Source of the DNA: Sedimentitalea xiamensis
Lineage (GTDB): Bacteria > Pseudomonadota > Alphaproteobacteria > Rhodobacterales > Rhodobacteraceae
Direction: 5' to 3'
NCBI RefSeq assembly: GCF_030164465.1
Contig: NZ_JASNJE010000004.1
Coordinates: forward strand, 62,001-126,000
DNA length: 64,000 nt
A program made the translations under genes and the position numbers. The notes beneath the pieces were generated by a model. It saw only the letters and a program-made list of their open reading frames with translations. It was not told the origin of the DNA and ran no database searches. The stretch's first letter is position 1. Each line of letters starts with the position of its first letter. Shown here piece after piece: positions 39,116 to 48,108 of the stretch.

Positions 39116-40258
39116 CTAGCGCGCCGCCAGCATGTGCCGGGCAACGATCACCCGCATGATTTCGTTGGTGCCTTCGAGGATCTGGTGCACCCGCAGATCC
39201 CGCACCAGTTTCTCGATCCCGTAATCGGCGAGGTATCCATACCCGCCGTGCAGTTGCAGACACTGGTCCACCACCTTGCTGCCGGCTTCGGTGACGAATT
39301 TCTTGGCCATGGCGCAGAACTTGGTCGCGTCCGGCGCACCGGTGTCGAGCTTCCAGGCCGCCTGCCGCAGGAAGGTGCGCGCCGCCTGCAATTCGATCTC
39401 CATGTCCGCGAGGCGGAATTGCAGCCCCTGGAACTGGTCGATCGAGGTGCCGAAGGCCTTGCGCTCGCCCATGTAGCCGAGCGTCATGTTCAGCGCGGTC
39501 TGCGCGGCGCCCAGCGAACAGGCCGAGATGTTCAGCCGTCCGCCATCCAGCCCCATCATCGCGTATCTGAAGCCCTGGCCTTCTTCCCCGACAAGGTTCC
39601 CGGCCGGGATCTGGCAATCGTCGAACTGCACCTGCGCGGTGGGTTGGCTGCGCCAGCCCATCTTGTCTTCGAGACCGCCAAAGGACAGGCCCGGCGTGCC
39701 GTCTTCCACATAGACCGTCGAAATTCCCTTGGGTCCGTCCTCGCCAGTGCGGACCATGCAGACATAGGCATCCGAATAGCCGCCGCCCGAAATGAACGCC
39801 TTGGTTCCATTCAGCACGTAGCCGTCGTTGGTGCGGGTCGCGCGGGCCTTGAGCGCCGCCGCGTCGCTGCCCGATCCGGGTTCGGTCAGGCAATAGGACA
39901 GAACCGTGTCGAGGCTCAACACACTCGGCATCACCCGCGCCTTCAGGGCGTCATCGGCGAACGTGTCGAGCATCTTTGCGCACATGTTGTGGATCGACAG
40001 GAAGGCCGCGACCGACGGGCAGGCCATGCTCAGCGCCTCGAAGACCAGCGTCGCGTCAAGCCGGGTCAGCCCCGCGCCGCCCCCTTCTTCGCTGACATAG
40101 AGTCCGCCGAACCCCAGTTCGCCGATCTGGGGCCAGAGCGATTTCGGGATCGTGCCTTCCGCTTCCCACTGGCGGGCAAAAGGCGCGATATGTTCCTGTC
40201 CGAACGCATGCGCCATGTCGAAGATGGCGGTCTGTTCGTCGCTCAGCGCAAAATCCAT
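39116..40258 (-). CDS. Isobutyryl-CoA dehydrogenase (acyl-CoA dehydrogenase family)
   Basis: A 380-residue flavoenzyme that desaturates isobutyryl-CoA to methacrylyl-CoA. It carries the acyl-CoA dehydrogenase signatures CLTEPGSGSDAAALK, SGGGYSDAYVCM, and near the C-terminus YLADYGIEKLVRDLRVHQILEGTNEIMRVI, shown in parts. Its placement directly before the hydrolase and mmsB genes makes the branched C4 substrate likely; sequence alone would leave short-chain options. It is the first gene of the operon; enoyl-CoA hydratase for methacrylyl-CoA is not in the window. Confidence 0.92.
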   Translation of the reverse strand: MDFALSDEQTAIFDMAHAFGQEHIAPFARQWEAEGTIPKSLWPQIGELGFGGLYVSEEGGGAGLTRLDATLVFEALSMACPSVAAFLSIHNMCAKMLDTFADDALKARVMPSVLSLDTVLSYCLTEPGSGSDAAALKARATRTNDGYVLNGTKAFISGGGYSDAYVCMVRTGEDGPKGISTVYVEDGTPGLSFGGLEDKMGWRSQPTAQVQFDDCQIPAGNLVGEEGQGFRYAMMGLDGGRLNISACSLGAAQTALNMTLGYMGERKAFGTSIDQFQGLQFRLADMEIELQAARTFLRQAAWKLDTGAPDATKFCAMAKKFVTEAGSKVVDQCLQLHGGYGYLADYGIEKLVRDLRVHQILEGTNEIMRVIVARHMLAAR

Positions 40259-40398
40259 GCGTGTCTCCCCCGTATGTGTCGAATTGAACGGCTGTTTAAT
40301 TCGGAATTCTTACAGGAGTTTTGCAATGCGCCGCAATGAGAGAGTTGGACTGGCGCATCGTCGTGCGGTTGTATGCCTGATGGCATCGGGACAGGAAA

Positions 40399-40422
40399 AA
40401 GGCGCCCCCGGAAGGGCGCCTT
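40399..40422 (-). terminator. Rho-independent terminator of the VPLPA protein gene
   Basis: A 9-base stem AAGGCGCCC/GGGCGCCTT with a 6-base loop. On the minus strand it is followed by five Ts. It lies about 27 bases beyond the stop of the VPLPA-CTERM gene and upstream of the valine operon promoter. Confidence 0.85.
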
Positions 40423-40448
40423 GAAACTTTCATCGCATTCCGTTCGGC

Positions 40449-41177
40449 TTATGCAGAAGCTTTCGCACGACGCCGCATAAATGCCGCTGCACCCAAGGCC
40501 GTCAACAGCAAGGGCAGGCTTGCCGGCACCGGGACGTTGTTCGGCGGCGGACCGCTCCGCGGGGTCGGTCCACCGGAACAGCCCCCATTCTGATCCCAGT
40601 GGTTGCAGGTTATCCAACCCGACAAAGACGACCCACCAGCGGGATCAGGGATGCCGCCCACATGCGCCGCAAAATAGAAGCCGCCGATAATCGTCGCATT
40701 GCCCGACGCCGTCGATTTTGAAACGATATCGGTGAGATCCAAGTCGGTGCCCGTGATCGAGAAGGAATAGATTTCGGTACCCGACAGACGGTTGGCGTTG
40801 TCAAAAACCAGCCTGTAGTCAAAGAAGCCATCACCATCCGCTTTGAACGTATCCAGACCTTCACCATAGCTGTCCCATGCAGCGGAGGTATCTGTCAGAT
40901 CCCACGTCAGGGGCGACAGGAACGGATCGAGGTTGAAGTAGAATTCCTTCACGTGCTCTGACGCCAACAGCGCAGACGCATCGAGCGTGTAGGTCAGCGT
41001 ATCGACCGCCGACTCATTGATTGTCAGCTTCAAGGGCGATGACGGCATCGTCGCGCCGCTGAACTCATAGTCCAGATCCACCGTCACGGAAGCCGCGTTT
41101 GCTGCCGGACCAAAGGCAACCAGCGCCCCTAGTGCAAGTCCACCTGCGCATAGCGCAGCCCTGAAATTAAGTTCCAT
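40449..41177 (-). CDS. VPLPA-CTERM-type surface protein
   Basis: A 242-residue exported protein. It has a signal peptide (about residues 1-29, ending FGPAANAAS) and a beta-rich secreted domain. A PEP-CTERM-like sorting tail follows: VPVPASLPLLLTALGAAAF then MRRRAKASA, that is, a V-P-x-P-A motif, a hydrophobic helix and a basic end. Such tails are recognised by an exosortase (XrtD-type for VPLPA), which is not in this window. No conserved enzymatic motif is visible. The start may be the GTG 12 bases earlier; I take the ATG. The region upstream is AT-rich and probably carries its promoter. Confidence 0.83.
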   Translation of the reverse strand: MELNFRAALCAGGLALGALVAFGPAANAASVTVDLDYEFSGATMPSSPLKLTINESAVDTLTYTLDASALLASEHVKEFYFNLDPFLSPLTWDLTDTSAAWDSYGEGLDTFKADGDGFFDYRLVFDNANRLSGTEIYSFSITGTDLDLTDIVSKSTASGNATIIGGFYFAAHVGGIPDPAGGSSLSGWITCNHWDQNGGCSGGPTPRSGPPPNNVPVPASLPLLLTALGAAAFMRRRAKASA

Positions 41178-41520
41178 CGTTCCACTCACCTTCTTCCCAC
41201 ACTCTCGTTATCAATGCGCCTCCGAAGGAAGATCTGTCGCGACGACGCATCACTTCGCAATACTCTTTAATCTAGAAGAATTTGAACCATTCCGCAAAGC
41301 GATTATTGCGTTGTTCAATTTTAGGTTGCTAAGTTTATTGCGGCTCGCCTTTTGGTTTTCTGCTTCATTGAACATTCTCGCCGCGTCGGGAAAGAAAGTT
41401 GCACGCCTCAGCCGATGGTCTCACCCATTTGCGCTGGACGCCGGTTGGACAGGGTCCGTTCAGACGATGATTCGCGTTAAACTGCGCGTGGGCGACCAGG
41501 GATGGCGCGCCGTTGAGGCA
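41178..41520. other. 343-base AT-rich intergenic region
   Basis: No gene is supported here. The part nearest the VPLPA gene (41200-41350) is much richer in A and T than the surroundings and holds an inverted repeat, CGCAA-N8-TTGCG, at 41293-41310. I take it as the promoter and 5' leader of the VPLPA gene. The rest, up to the end of the ligase gene, shows nothing recognisable. Confidence 0.5.
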
Positions 41521-42636
41521 TCAAAGATCCGCATGGAATTCCTCGATCAGATGCCGGACCACCGCTTCGCCTGCGGGCTGTCCGGCGGCGGAGGCTTCGG
41601 CATGCACCTGGCGCTGGCGGGCGGCGCTGGTGCCATCCTTGACGATGCCGCGCAGGGCCGCCAGTTCTTGGGTCGTGCCAAGGGCATCGGCGTCTTCGAG
41701 CAGCATTCCGATCAGTTCGTCCAGCAGGGTCGCGAAGGGTTTGATCGACCGGTCGCCAAAGTCGATCAGCCCCTCGGCGGCCCCGTAGCGCTGCGCGCGC
41801 CAGCGGTTCTCGGCGATCAGGAACCGGTCATAGGCGCGCCAGCGCAGGTTGCGTTCCCGCAGGCGACACAGCATGCGGACAATGGCCTGGTTGAGGGCGG
41901 CGAGCGCCAGCGTGTCTTCCAGCCGGGGAGAGACATCCATGATCCGGGTTTCCAGCGTCGGAAATTTAGCCGAAGGCCGCAGATCCCACCAGATCTTGCT
42001 GGTGTCCTCGATCACGCCGAGCTCGATCAGGGTTCCGGTGGTCCGTTCATATTCCGCCCAGCTGTCGAAATGCGGCGGCAAGCCGGTGCGGGGCAGGTTG
42101 TCGAACACCGTGAGACGGTAGGAGGCGAGTCCGGTATCGTCGCCCTGCCAGAACGGCGACGAGGTGGACAGGGCCAGGAGATGCGGCAGGAAATAGGACA
42201 GCTGCGGCATGAGATCGGTGCGCAGGGACTGGTCCTCGATCCCGATATGCACATGCATGCCGCAGATCAGCATGCGCCGGGCCACCCCGCCCAGGGCTTG
42301 CCGCAGGGAATCGTAGCGGGCTCTTGCGGTGTGGTGCTGATCCTTCCAGTCGGCGAAGGGATGGCAGGACACGGCGATCGGGGCGAGATTGTGGTCCGCG
42401 GCATGTCGCGACACGCAGGCGCGCAGGCGCCTCAGGTCCTCGCGGGCGTCGGCGATCGTTGCGCAGACGCGGGTGCCGACCTCGATCTGGCATTGCAGGA
42501 ATTCCGGGCTGACCTGACCTTCGAGATCCGCCTGGCAGGCGGACATGAGCGCCTCGGGCGCTTGCGCTAGATCGAAGCTGTCCCGATCCACCAGCAGGTA
42601 TTCCTCTTCGATGCCAAGGGTGAATTCCTGCTGCAT
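41521..42636 (-). CDS. YbdK-type carboxylate-amine (glutamate-cysteine) ligase
   Basis: A 371-residue ATP-dependent ligase of the GCS2/YbdK family. The start at 42636 gives [17 protein letters not shown], the family N-terminus with the Glu-rich metal site; the frame is open for 78 further codons, but they are unlike the family. Other landmarks are [32 protein letters not shown] and [10 protein letters not shown]. YbdK makes gamma-glutamylcysteine weakly, and the physiological substrate is unsettled. It is divergent from the methyltransferase gene by about 170 bases. Confidence 0.9.
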   Translation of the reverse strand: MQQEFTLGIEEEYLLVDRDSFDLAQAPEALMSACQADLEGQVSPEFLQCQIEVGTRVCATIADAREDLRRLRACVSRHAADHNLAPIAVSCHPFADWKDQHHTARARYDSLRQALGGVARRMLICGMHVHIGIEDQSLRTDLMPQLSYFLPHLLALSTSSPFWQGDDTGLASYRLTVFDNLPRTGLPPHFDSWAEYERTTGTLIELGVIEDTSKIWWDLRPSAKFPTLETRIMDVSPRLEDTLALAALNQAIVRMLCRLRERNLRWRAYDRFLIAENRWRAQRYGAAEGLIDFGDRSIKPFATLLDELIGMLLEDADALGTTQELAALRGIVKDGTSAARQRQVHAEASAAGQPAGEAVVRHLIEEFHADL

Positions 42637-42805
42637 GCGACGTCTCCGGTCCGGGTTTTCTTCAGTGAAAAGGCTGTCGCTGCGGATGCCAAGAAGAAAA
42701 ACCGTTGCCGGTGCGCCGGCACGGCTTGAAACTGCCTGCGGAACAGGGCAATTGCACGGGTGCAAAGCGCGGGTGGCGCGGTGTTGCCGGGGGTGAGAAG
42801 AAGCA

Positions 42806-43657
42806 ATGGGAAACGGCAGCAAGATACGGAAAATCAATGCATTGCTTGGTGAACTTGATGTTCGGATCACGGATGGTGCAGAGCATGAGGCGGAACAGCG
42901 CCGGCTCCGAGACTTCGAAGCGCGCGGCGGATTGAACGCTCCGGCCTATGCGCTGTCTCCCGGCATGGAAAGCTTCGACATTTCGCCCTTGATCGAGGAT
43001 GCGGGCCGGTTCGCGGCGGATTTGCATCGCCTGGCGGACCCCGCCGCGAATGCGACGGGATATGTCCCCGGTAATGGGTATTTCGACAGCCCCGACGCCG
43101 AAGCCCTGTATCTGATGGTGCGCCAAAACGCGCCGCGGCGGGTGATCGAGGTGGGCTGCGGAAATTCGACCCGCATCACCCGTCAGGCCATTCTCGACGG
43201 GGGGATGGACTGCACGCTGACCGCGATCGATCCCTTTCCGCGCGCCGATATTGTCGGGCTGGTGGACCGGTTTCACCAGGCTCCACTGGAAAGTGTCGAT
43301 CCGTCCCTGTTCTCGGATCTTTCCCGAGGCGACATCCTGTTCATCGACAGCAGCCATCAGGTCCGGATGAGCAATGATGTGGCGCATCTGTTCTGCCGGA
43401 TCATCCCGGCTCTGCCCGCCGGGGTCGTCATTCATGTGCATGACGTGTTCCTGCCCTATGAATACCCGAAGCGGTTCTTCTACGACTGTCCGTCCTGGGC
43501 GGAACAATACATGCTGCACGCTCTGCTCCAGGGCGGCGGCTACGACATTCTCTGGCCGGGCTACTACCTGCAAAAAGAGCGGCCCGATGCCGTGGCCGCC
43601 CTGCCGTTTCTGGGCGCGGGGCGCGCCCAGAGCTTCTGGATTCGAAAACGCGGTTAA
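42806..43657 (+). CDS. Class I SAM-dependent methyltransferase of unknown substrate
   Basis: A 283-residue protein with a Rossmann methyltransferase: SAM loop [15 protein letters not shown] (about residue 112), [13 protein letters not shown] (acidic ribose ligand), [17 protein letters not shown] and [15 protein letters not shown]. This order resembles the CmcI/Methyltransf_24 group of small-molecule or sugar methyltransferases. The N-terminal 55 residues are helical. No partner operon is visible. It converges on the L,D-transpeptidase gene with a four-base overlap of stop codons. The substrate cannot be deduced. Confidence 0.8.
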   Translation: MGNGSKIRKINALLGELDVRITDGAEHEAEQRRLRDFEARGGLNAPAYALSPGMESFDISPLIEDAGRFAADLHRLADPAANATGYVPGNGYFDSPDAEALYLMVRQNAPRRVIEVGCGNSTRITRQAILDGGMDCTLTAIDPFPRADIVGLVDRFHQAPLESVDPSLFSDLSRGDILFIDSSHQVRMSNDVAHLFCRIIPALPAGVVIHVHDVFLPYEYPKRFFYDCPSWAEQYMLHALLQGGGYDILWPGYYLQKERPDAVAALPFLGAGRAQSFWIRKRG

Positions 43658-44256
43658 AGCAGCCGCACCTGCGTGCCGATCTGAACCAGCGGATAGAGCT
43701 GTTCGACGTGCTGGTTGTAGAGACCGATGCAGCCGGAACTGCTTTGCCGCCCGATCTTGCGCGTGTCATGGGTGCCGTGCACCAGGTATGCGGGCCAGTC
43801 CAGATACATGGCGCGTGTGCCCAGAGGGTTGCCGGGGCCACCTTCCATGTAGTCGGGCAGGGTCGGATCGCGTTCCCGCATGTTGGCGGTCGGCGTCCAG
43901 CGGGGATTTTCTGCCTTTCGCACGATCTTGGAATAACCCCGTCGCGTCAGTTCTTCGGACATCGGAACCGATGACGGGAACAGCATGTAAGTGACCCCGT
44001 CAGGACCCCAGTAATGCACCGCGCGGCTGGTGATATCCGCAAGCAGGCAGCCCTTGCCGAGCGTGTCGAAGTGGTCCTGCCAGTTCTGCTGAGTGAAGGA
44101 AGAGATATTGCGGCGCACGGCTTCCTGATCGCGGATCGGTGCTTCATCCTGCGGAAACGCGTCGCTGGATGTCTGCGCGCGCAGCAGGGTCGGCGCCGCC
44201 AGACTGGCCGCAGCCCCCAAAAGCGCCGTGCGTCGGGTTAAGTTCAAACGGGTCAT
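43654..44256 (-). CDS. L,D-transpeptidase (YkuD) with Tat-like signal
   Basis: A 200-residue envelope enzyme. The N-terminus MTRLNLTRRTALLGAAASLA has a twin-arginine export pattern. The catalytic domain (about 65-198) contains H160 in LVHGTHD and C176 in SSSGCIGLYN, matching HGT-x(9)-(S)xGCI. It forms 3-3 cross-links in peptidoglycan or ties lipoproteins to it. No partner is adjacent. It could act with the M23 peptidase elsewhere in the window in wall remodelling, but they are not linked. Confidence 0.92.
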   Translation of the reverse strand: MTRLNLTRRTALLGAAASLAAPTLLRAQTSSDAFPQDEAPIRDQEAVRRNISSFTQQNWQDHFDTLGKGCLLADITSRAVHYWGPDGVTYMLFPSSVPMSEELTRRGYSKIVRKAENPRWTPTANMRERDPTLPDYMEGGPGNPLGTRAMYLDWPAYLVHGTHDTRKIGRQSSSGCIGLYNQHVEQLYPLVQIGTQVRLL

Positions 44257-44393
44257 GATCGTGCCTCTTCAGTCGTTTTGGAAGGATCTCTATTGCGCCG
44301 CAGAAGTGGAAGCCAGTGAAAATCCCGCGAAATCGGCGGTTTCACGTTGAATTGAAAGAGGGTGAGGCGCGTCCTGCCGGAAAGTTCGACGGT

Positions 44394-44822
44394 TCAGGCC
44401 GGGCTGTCGACGGTGCCCAGCAATTCTGAAAACCGGGCTTCAGGTTGACTCAGCATTTGCAGCGTCTCGGCTTCGGTTCGGGCGATCTGAACGATATGGT
44501 CTTCGGTGGCCGCCACCATCTGCTGATACATCCGCGCCATGCCGAAAGTCGTGTCCCGCGGGGCGTGGATCACGCAGAGCACCGGAGCGGGCGCGCTCTT
44601 GTAGTAGCCTTCTTCACGCAATCTGACCGTGCGCATTTCTTCGTAGGTGAGATCCAGATCCGTCAAGGCGCTGAAATCGATCAGTTCATTGCAGCCGGCG
44701 ACCAGGGTCGTATCGCGCTCGAATTTTGCGAAGTATCGGAATATGTCCTTCTGATCGACATACCCTTCCAGGCGGACGTAGATCAGATACCGCTCTGGGA
44801 GGTACTTGTAGGTTATCCCCAT
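44394..44822 (-). CDS. Unknown 142-residue protein, possible STAS/SpoIIAA-like fold
   Basis: A soluble protein with no signal or membrane segment. The order YKYLPERYLIYVRLEGYVDQKDIF, LIDFSALTDLDLTYEEM and VLCVIHAPRDTTFGM (shown in parts) suggests alternating beta strands and helices similar to SpoIIAA-like domains, which bind hydrophobic ligands or act in anti-anti-sigma switching. The serine expected for phosphorylation in STAS switches is not clear. Alone between the transpeptidase and mmsA genes, it is a Rhodobacterales-like hypothetical protein of unassigned role. Confidence 0.65.
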   Translation of the reverse strand: MGITYKYLPERYLIYVRLEGYVDQKDIFRYFAKFERDTTLVAGCNELIDFSALTDLDLTYEEMRTVRLREEGYYKSAPAPVLCVIHAPRDTTFGMARMYQQMVAATEDHIVQIARTEAETLQMLSQPEARFSELLGTVDSPA

Positions 44823-44931
44823 GGTATGATCGCGTCCAATCCTCGCTCGATGGCCGTTGCTCTGGAAAGGATAGGCAGAATTCCGCCTATATGCAATCTT
44901 GGGTTGTTAATAGATGGTAGCATTCCCTTAA

Positions 44932-44969
44932 GGTGTGTCCCCATTGCCCATCGGACAAGGGGACACACC
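44932..44969. repeat. 11-base perfect inverted repeat between mmsA and the unknown gene
   Basis: GGTGTGTCCCC and GGGGACACACC flank a 16-base loop. On the minus strand it follows the mmsA stop by 25-62 bases and lacks a T-run, so it may be an RNA-end-stabilising hairpin or a weak terminator for mmsA rather than a classical terminator. Confidence 0.5.
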
Positions 44970-44993
44970 GGGATATCGGACGGCAGGACAGTC

Positions 44994-46493
44994 CTAGTCC
45001 ATGGGCTTGAAGTGGAACTCGCCGCCGTCTTTCAGGCCTGATGGCCAGCGCGAAGTCACGGTCTTGGTCCGGGTGTAGAACTTGAACGCGTCCGGGCCGT
45101 GCTGATTGAGATCGCCGAAGACGGATTTCTTCCAGCCGCCGAAGGTATGATAGGCCAACGGCACCGGGATCGGCACGTTGATGCCGACCATTCCGACATT
45201 GATGCGGCTGGCGAAATCGCGCGCCGCGTCCCCGTCACGGGTGAAGATCGCGGTGCCGTTGCCGTATTCGTGGTCCATCGCCAGTTTCAGAGCTTCCTCG
45301 TAGGATTGCGCCCGCACGGTGGTCAGGACGGGACCGAAGATTTCGGTCTTGTAGATGTCCATGTCCGGCGTCGCATGGTCGAAAAGATGCGGTCCGACGA
45401 AAAAGCCGGTCTCGTAGCCTTGCAGCTTGAAACCGCGCCCGTCCACGAGCAGTTTGGCCCCCTGTTCGATCCCGGTCTGCACCAGCCGTTCGATGTTGGC
45501 CTTGGCGGCGGCGGTCACGACCGGACCGTAATCCACGTCGTTCCCGGATGTGTAGGGGCCGACCTTCAGCGCCTCGACCCGCGGGACAAGCTTTTCCATC
45601 AGCCGATCCGCGGTTTCGTCACCCACCGGAACGGCCACGGAAATCGCCATGCAGCGTTCTCCGGCCGCGCCGTAGCCTGCGCCGACCAGCGCATCGGCAG
45701 CCTGATCCATGTCGGCATCGGGCATGATGATCATGTGGTTCTTCGCGCCGCCGAAACACTGAACGCGCTTGCCTTGCGAACACCCGGTTCCGTAGATGTA
45801 TTCGGCAATGGGGGTGGAGCCGACAAAGCCGATCGACTGGATCGTCGGGTGGTAAAGGATCGCGTCGACCGCTTCCTTGTCTCCGTTCACGACCTGAAGG
45901 ATGCCCTTGGGCAGTCCGGCTTCTTCCATGAGTTCCACCAGCATGATCGGCACCGAGGGGTCGCGTTCGCTGGGCTTCAGGATGAAGGCGTTGCCACAGG
46001 CGATGGCCGGCGCGAACATCCACATCGGGATCATCGCGGGAAAGTTGAACGGCGTGATCCCGGCCGTAACCCCAAGGGGCTGGCGCATGGAATACATGTC
46101 GATGCCGGGTCCGGCGGCGTCGGTGAATTCGCCCTTCAGCATCTGAGGCGCGCCGATGCAGTATTCCACGACTTCCAGTCCGCGCTGCACGTCGCCTGCG
46201 GCATCCGGCAGGGTCTTGCCATGCTCGCGGCTCAGCGCCTCGGCGAGCTTGTCCATGTCGCGGTTTAGCAGATCGACGAATTTCATCAGCACGCGCGCGC
46301 GGCGCTGCGGATTGGTTGCGGCCCAACCCGGTTGCGCATCGGCGGCCACGTCGACGGCAAAGGCCAGTTCTTCGGCATTGGCCAGCGGTACGCGGGCCTG
46401 CACTTCGCCGGTGGCCGGGTTCATCACATCGGCAAACCGTCCCGACTGTCCCTTTACGTGGCTGCCGTTGATGTAATGTTTCAGTTCCTGCAT
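44994..46493 (-). CDS. mmsA: CoA-acylating methylmalonate-semialdehyde dehydrogenase
   Basis: A 499-residue aldehyde dehydrogenase that converts methylmalonate semialdehyde to propionyl-CoA, the last step of valine breakdown, and also acts in inositol and thymine pathways. The catalytic cysteine is about C281 in AAGERCMAISV; the fold starts MQELKHYINGSHVKG, and the MmsA-specific ITPFNFPAMIPMWMFAPAIACGNAFILKPSE is present, shown in part. A GGGAG ribosome site supports the start. Its upstream neighbour is a divergent LysR gene, its likely regulator. The rest of the valine pathway lies at 37-40 kb. Confidence 0.95.
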   Translation of the reverse strand: MQELKHYINGSHVKGQSGRFADVMNPATGEVQARVPLANAEELAFAVDVAADAQPGWAATNPQRRARVLMKFVDLLNRDMDKLAEALSREHGKTLPDAAGDVQRGLEVVEYCIGAPQMLKGEFTDAAGPGIDMYSMRQPLGVTAGITPFNFPAMIPMWMFAPAIACGNAFILKPSERDPSVPIMLVELMEEAGLPKGILQVVNGDKEAVDAILYHPTIQSIGFVGSTPIAEYIYGTGCSQGKRVQCFGGAKNHMIIMPDADMDQAADALVGAGYGAAGERCMAISVAVPVGDETADRLMEKLVPRVEALKVGPYTSGNDVDYGPVVTAAAKANIERLVQTGIEQGAKLLVDGRGFKLQGYETGFFVGPHLFDHATPDMDIYKTEIFGPVLTTVRAQSYEEALKLAMDHEYGNGTAIFTRDGDAARDFASRINVGMVGINVPIPVPLAYHTFGGWKKSVFGDLNQHGPDAFKFYTRTKTVTSRWPSGLKDGGEFHFKPMD

Positions 46494-46572
46494 CGGTTTT
46501 CTCCCATTGATCATCCGGGCGCACCATAGTCTTGCAAAAATGGACCGAACAGAGGCAATAACTCAAAAAGGA

Positions 46573-46588
46573 TTTGCGATTTTGCAAA
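46573..46588. promoter_or_regulatory. Inverted repeat in the mmsA/lysR intergenic region
   Basis: TTTGC-N6-GCAAA, with a related TTGCAAAA at 46532-46539 about 50 bases away, occupies the 107-base divergent promoter between mmsA and the LysR gene. The arrangement suits a LysR-type recognition site plus activation site. It is inferred from symmetry and position only. Confidence 0.4.
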
Positions 46589-46600
46589 AGGAGTGGCGCG

Positions 46601-47497
46601 ATGACACCACATTGGGATGATCTCAAGGTCTTTCTCGCCGTCGCGCGCGAGGAAAGCCTGTCTGCCGCGGGCCGCGTTCTCAAGATCGATCCCGCCACCG
46701 TCGGGCGCCGCGTCGCGCGGCTGGAAACGGCTCTGGCGACGCCGTTGTTCGTGAAATCGCCGCAGGGCTATGCGCTTACGGCGCAGGGAGAACGGCTGCT
46801 GGCCCATGGCGAACAGGCGGAAATGGCCATGCGCGCGCTCACCGAAGCCCTTGCCGGTCCCAGCGAAGGGCTGGCGGGGCAGGTTCGGATCGGAGCGCCG
46901 GACGGCTGCGCCAACTACCTTCTGCCACAGGTCTGTGCGGCGATTGCAGCGGACAATCCCGATCTCGACATCCAGATCGTCGCCCTGCCACGCATCGTGA
47001 ACCTGTCCCGCCGCGAAGCGGACATGGCCGTCGCCGTCAGTGCCCCGACGGCCGGGCGGTTGCTGGTGCAGAAGATCACCGACTATCGCCTGCATCTGGT
47101 GGCGAGTCGCCGGTATCTGCGCGACACTCCGCCGTTGCTGAGTGTCGAGGATCTGCGGGGGCGGCGGATGATCGGCTATATTCCCGACATGATCTTTGAC
47201 GCCGAACTGGATTATCTGGATCAGCTTGGCGTCAAGCGGGTGCCGTTGGCGTCCAATTCGGTCCCGGTGCAACTGAAATTGCTGGCGCAACACGCCGGCC
47301 TGGGGGTGGCGCATGATTTCGCGCTGCCCAGCCACCGGCAGTTGCGGCGCGTCCTGACGGATCAGGTAAGCCTGACCCGCAGTTTCTTCCTGGTGCGCCA
47401 TCAGGGCGACCAACGCAGCGACCGGTTGAACCGGTTTGCCCAGGCGCTGAGCCAGGGTTTGCGCGAAGAAGTCGCGCGTTTGGAAAGCCTGACTTGA
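46601..47497 (+). CDS. LysR-type transcription factor, probable mmsA regulator
   Basis: A 298-residue LysR regulator. The N-terminal winged helix-turn-helix (about 3-60) reads WDDLKVFLAVAREESLSAAGRVLKIDPATVGRRVARLE; shown in parts, it uses ATVGRRV in the recognition helix. The inducer-binding domain spans about 85-290. A strong AAAAGGAG site fixes the ATG at 46601. Divergent orientation from mmsA is the classical layout for a LysR gene controlling its neighbour. The effector could be a valine-pathway intermediate, but nothing in the sequence proves it. Confidence 0.9.
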   Translation: MTPHWDDLKVFLAVAREESLSAAGRVLKIDPATVGRRVARLETALATPLFVKSPQGYALTAQGERLLAHGEQAEMAMRALTEALAGPSEGLAGQVRIGAPDGCANYLLPQVCAAIAADNPDLDIQIVALPRIVNLSRREADMAVAVSAPTAGRLLVQKITDYRLHLVASRRYLRDTPPLLSVEDLRGRRMIGYIPDMIFDAELDYLDQLGVKRVPLASNSVPVQLKLLAQHAGLGVAHDFALPSHRQLRRVLTDQVSLTRSFFLVRHQGDQRSDRLNRFAQALSQGLREEVARLESLT

Positions 47498-47557
47498 CTT
47501 GTCTGCTTATTGCGGCAACGCTGTTGATATTGAAAGATTATTGCGGAGCCCCTCAGA

Positions 47558-47995
47558 ATGCTTGTCCATCAGATTCTCAAGTCAAAATCCACCACCGGAG
47601 TCCTGACGATCGAGTCGACTGCTAAGGTCTCGGATGCGGCCAAGATTCTGGCCGACAACAGGATCGGGTCGGTCGTGGTGTCCGATGACGGCGGCAAGAC
47701 CGCATCGGGCATCCTGTCGGAACGCGATATCGTGCGCGAACTGTCCAATGTGGGCAAGGGATGTCTGGATCAGCCGGTCAGCACCTACATGACGAGCAAG
47801 CTCGTCACCTGCACCAGCAAGGATTCCGCCCAGGACATCCTGGGAATAATGACCGAAGGCCGGTTCCGCCACATGCCCGTAGTCGAGGACGGAACGATGA
47901 TCGGATTGATCACACTGGGCGATCTGGTCAAGGCGCAGTTGTCCGTTCTGGCCATGGAAAAGGAAGCCTTGGAAGGCATGATCATGGGGCACTAG
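47558..47995 (+). CDS. Two-CBS-domain protein
   Basis: A 145-residue protein made of two CBS modules (about residues 8-65 and 78-138). GVLTIESTAKVSDAAKILADNRIGSVVVSD, ILSERDIVREL and RFRHMPVVEDGTMIGLITLGDLVKAQL, shown in parts, define them. CBS pairs bind adenosine nucleotides and report energy state to a partner. No partner domain is fused. It sits between the LysR gene and coaD without apparent cotranscription partners. The target is unknown. Confidence 0.9.
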   Translation: MLVHQILKSKSTTGVLTIESTAKVSDAAKILADNRIGSVVVSDDGGKTASGILSERDIVRELSNVGKGCLDQPVSTYMTSKLVTCTSKDSAQDILGIMTEGRFRHMPVVEDGTMIGLITLGDLVKAQLSVLAMEKEALEGMIMGH

Positions 47996-48108
47996 GGCGC
48001 CGCCGCCCGATCCACGCCTGAATTCAAAGGCAAATCCGGCCGGCTCCCCTTGCAAAACCGGGGGCGGCGTGGTTGCTTGGCCGCACATGCCAACGGTCGG
48101 AGTCTGCC

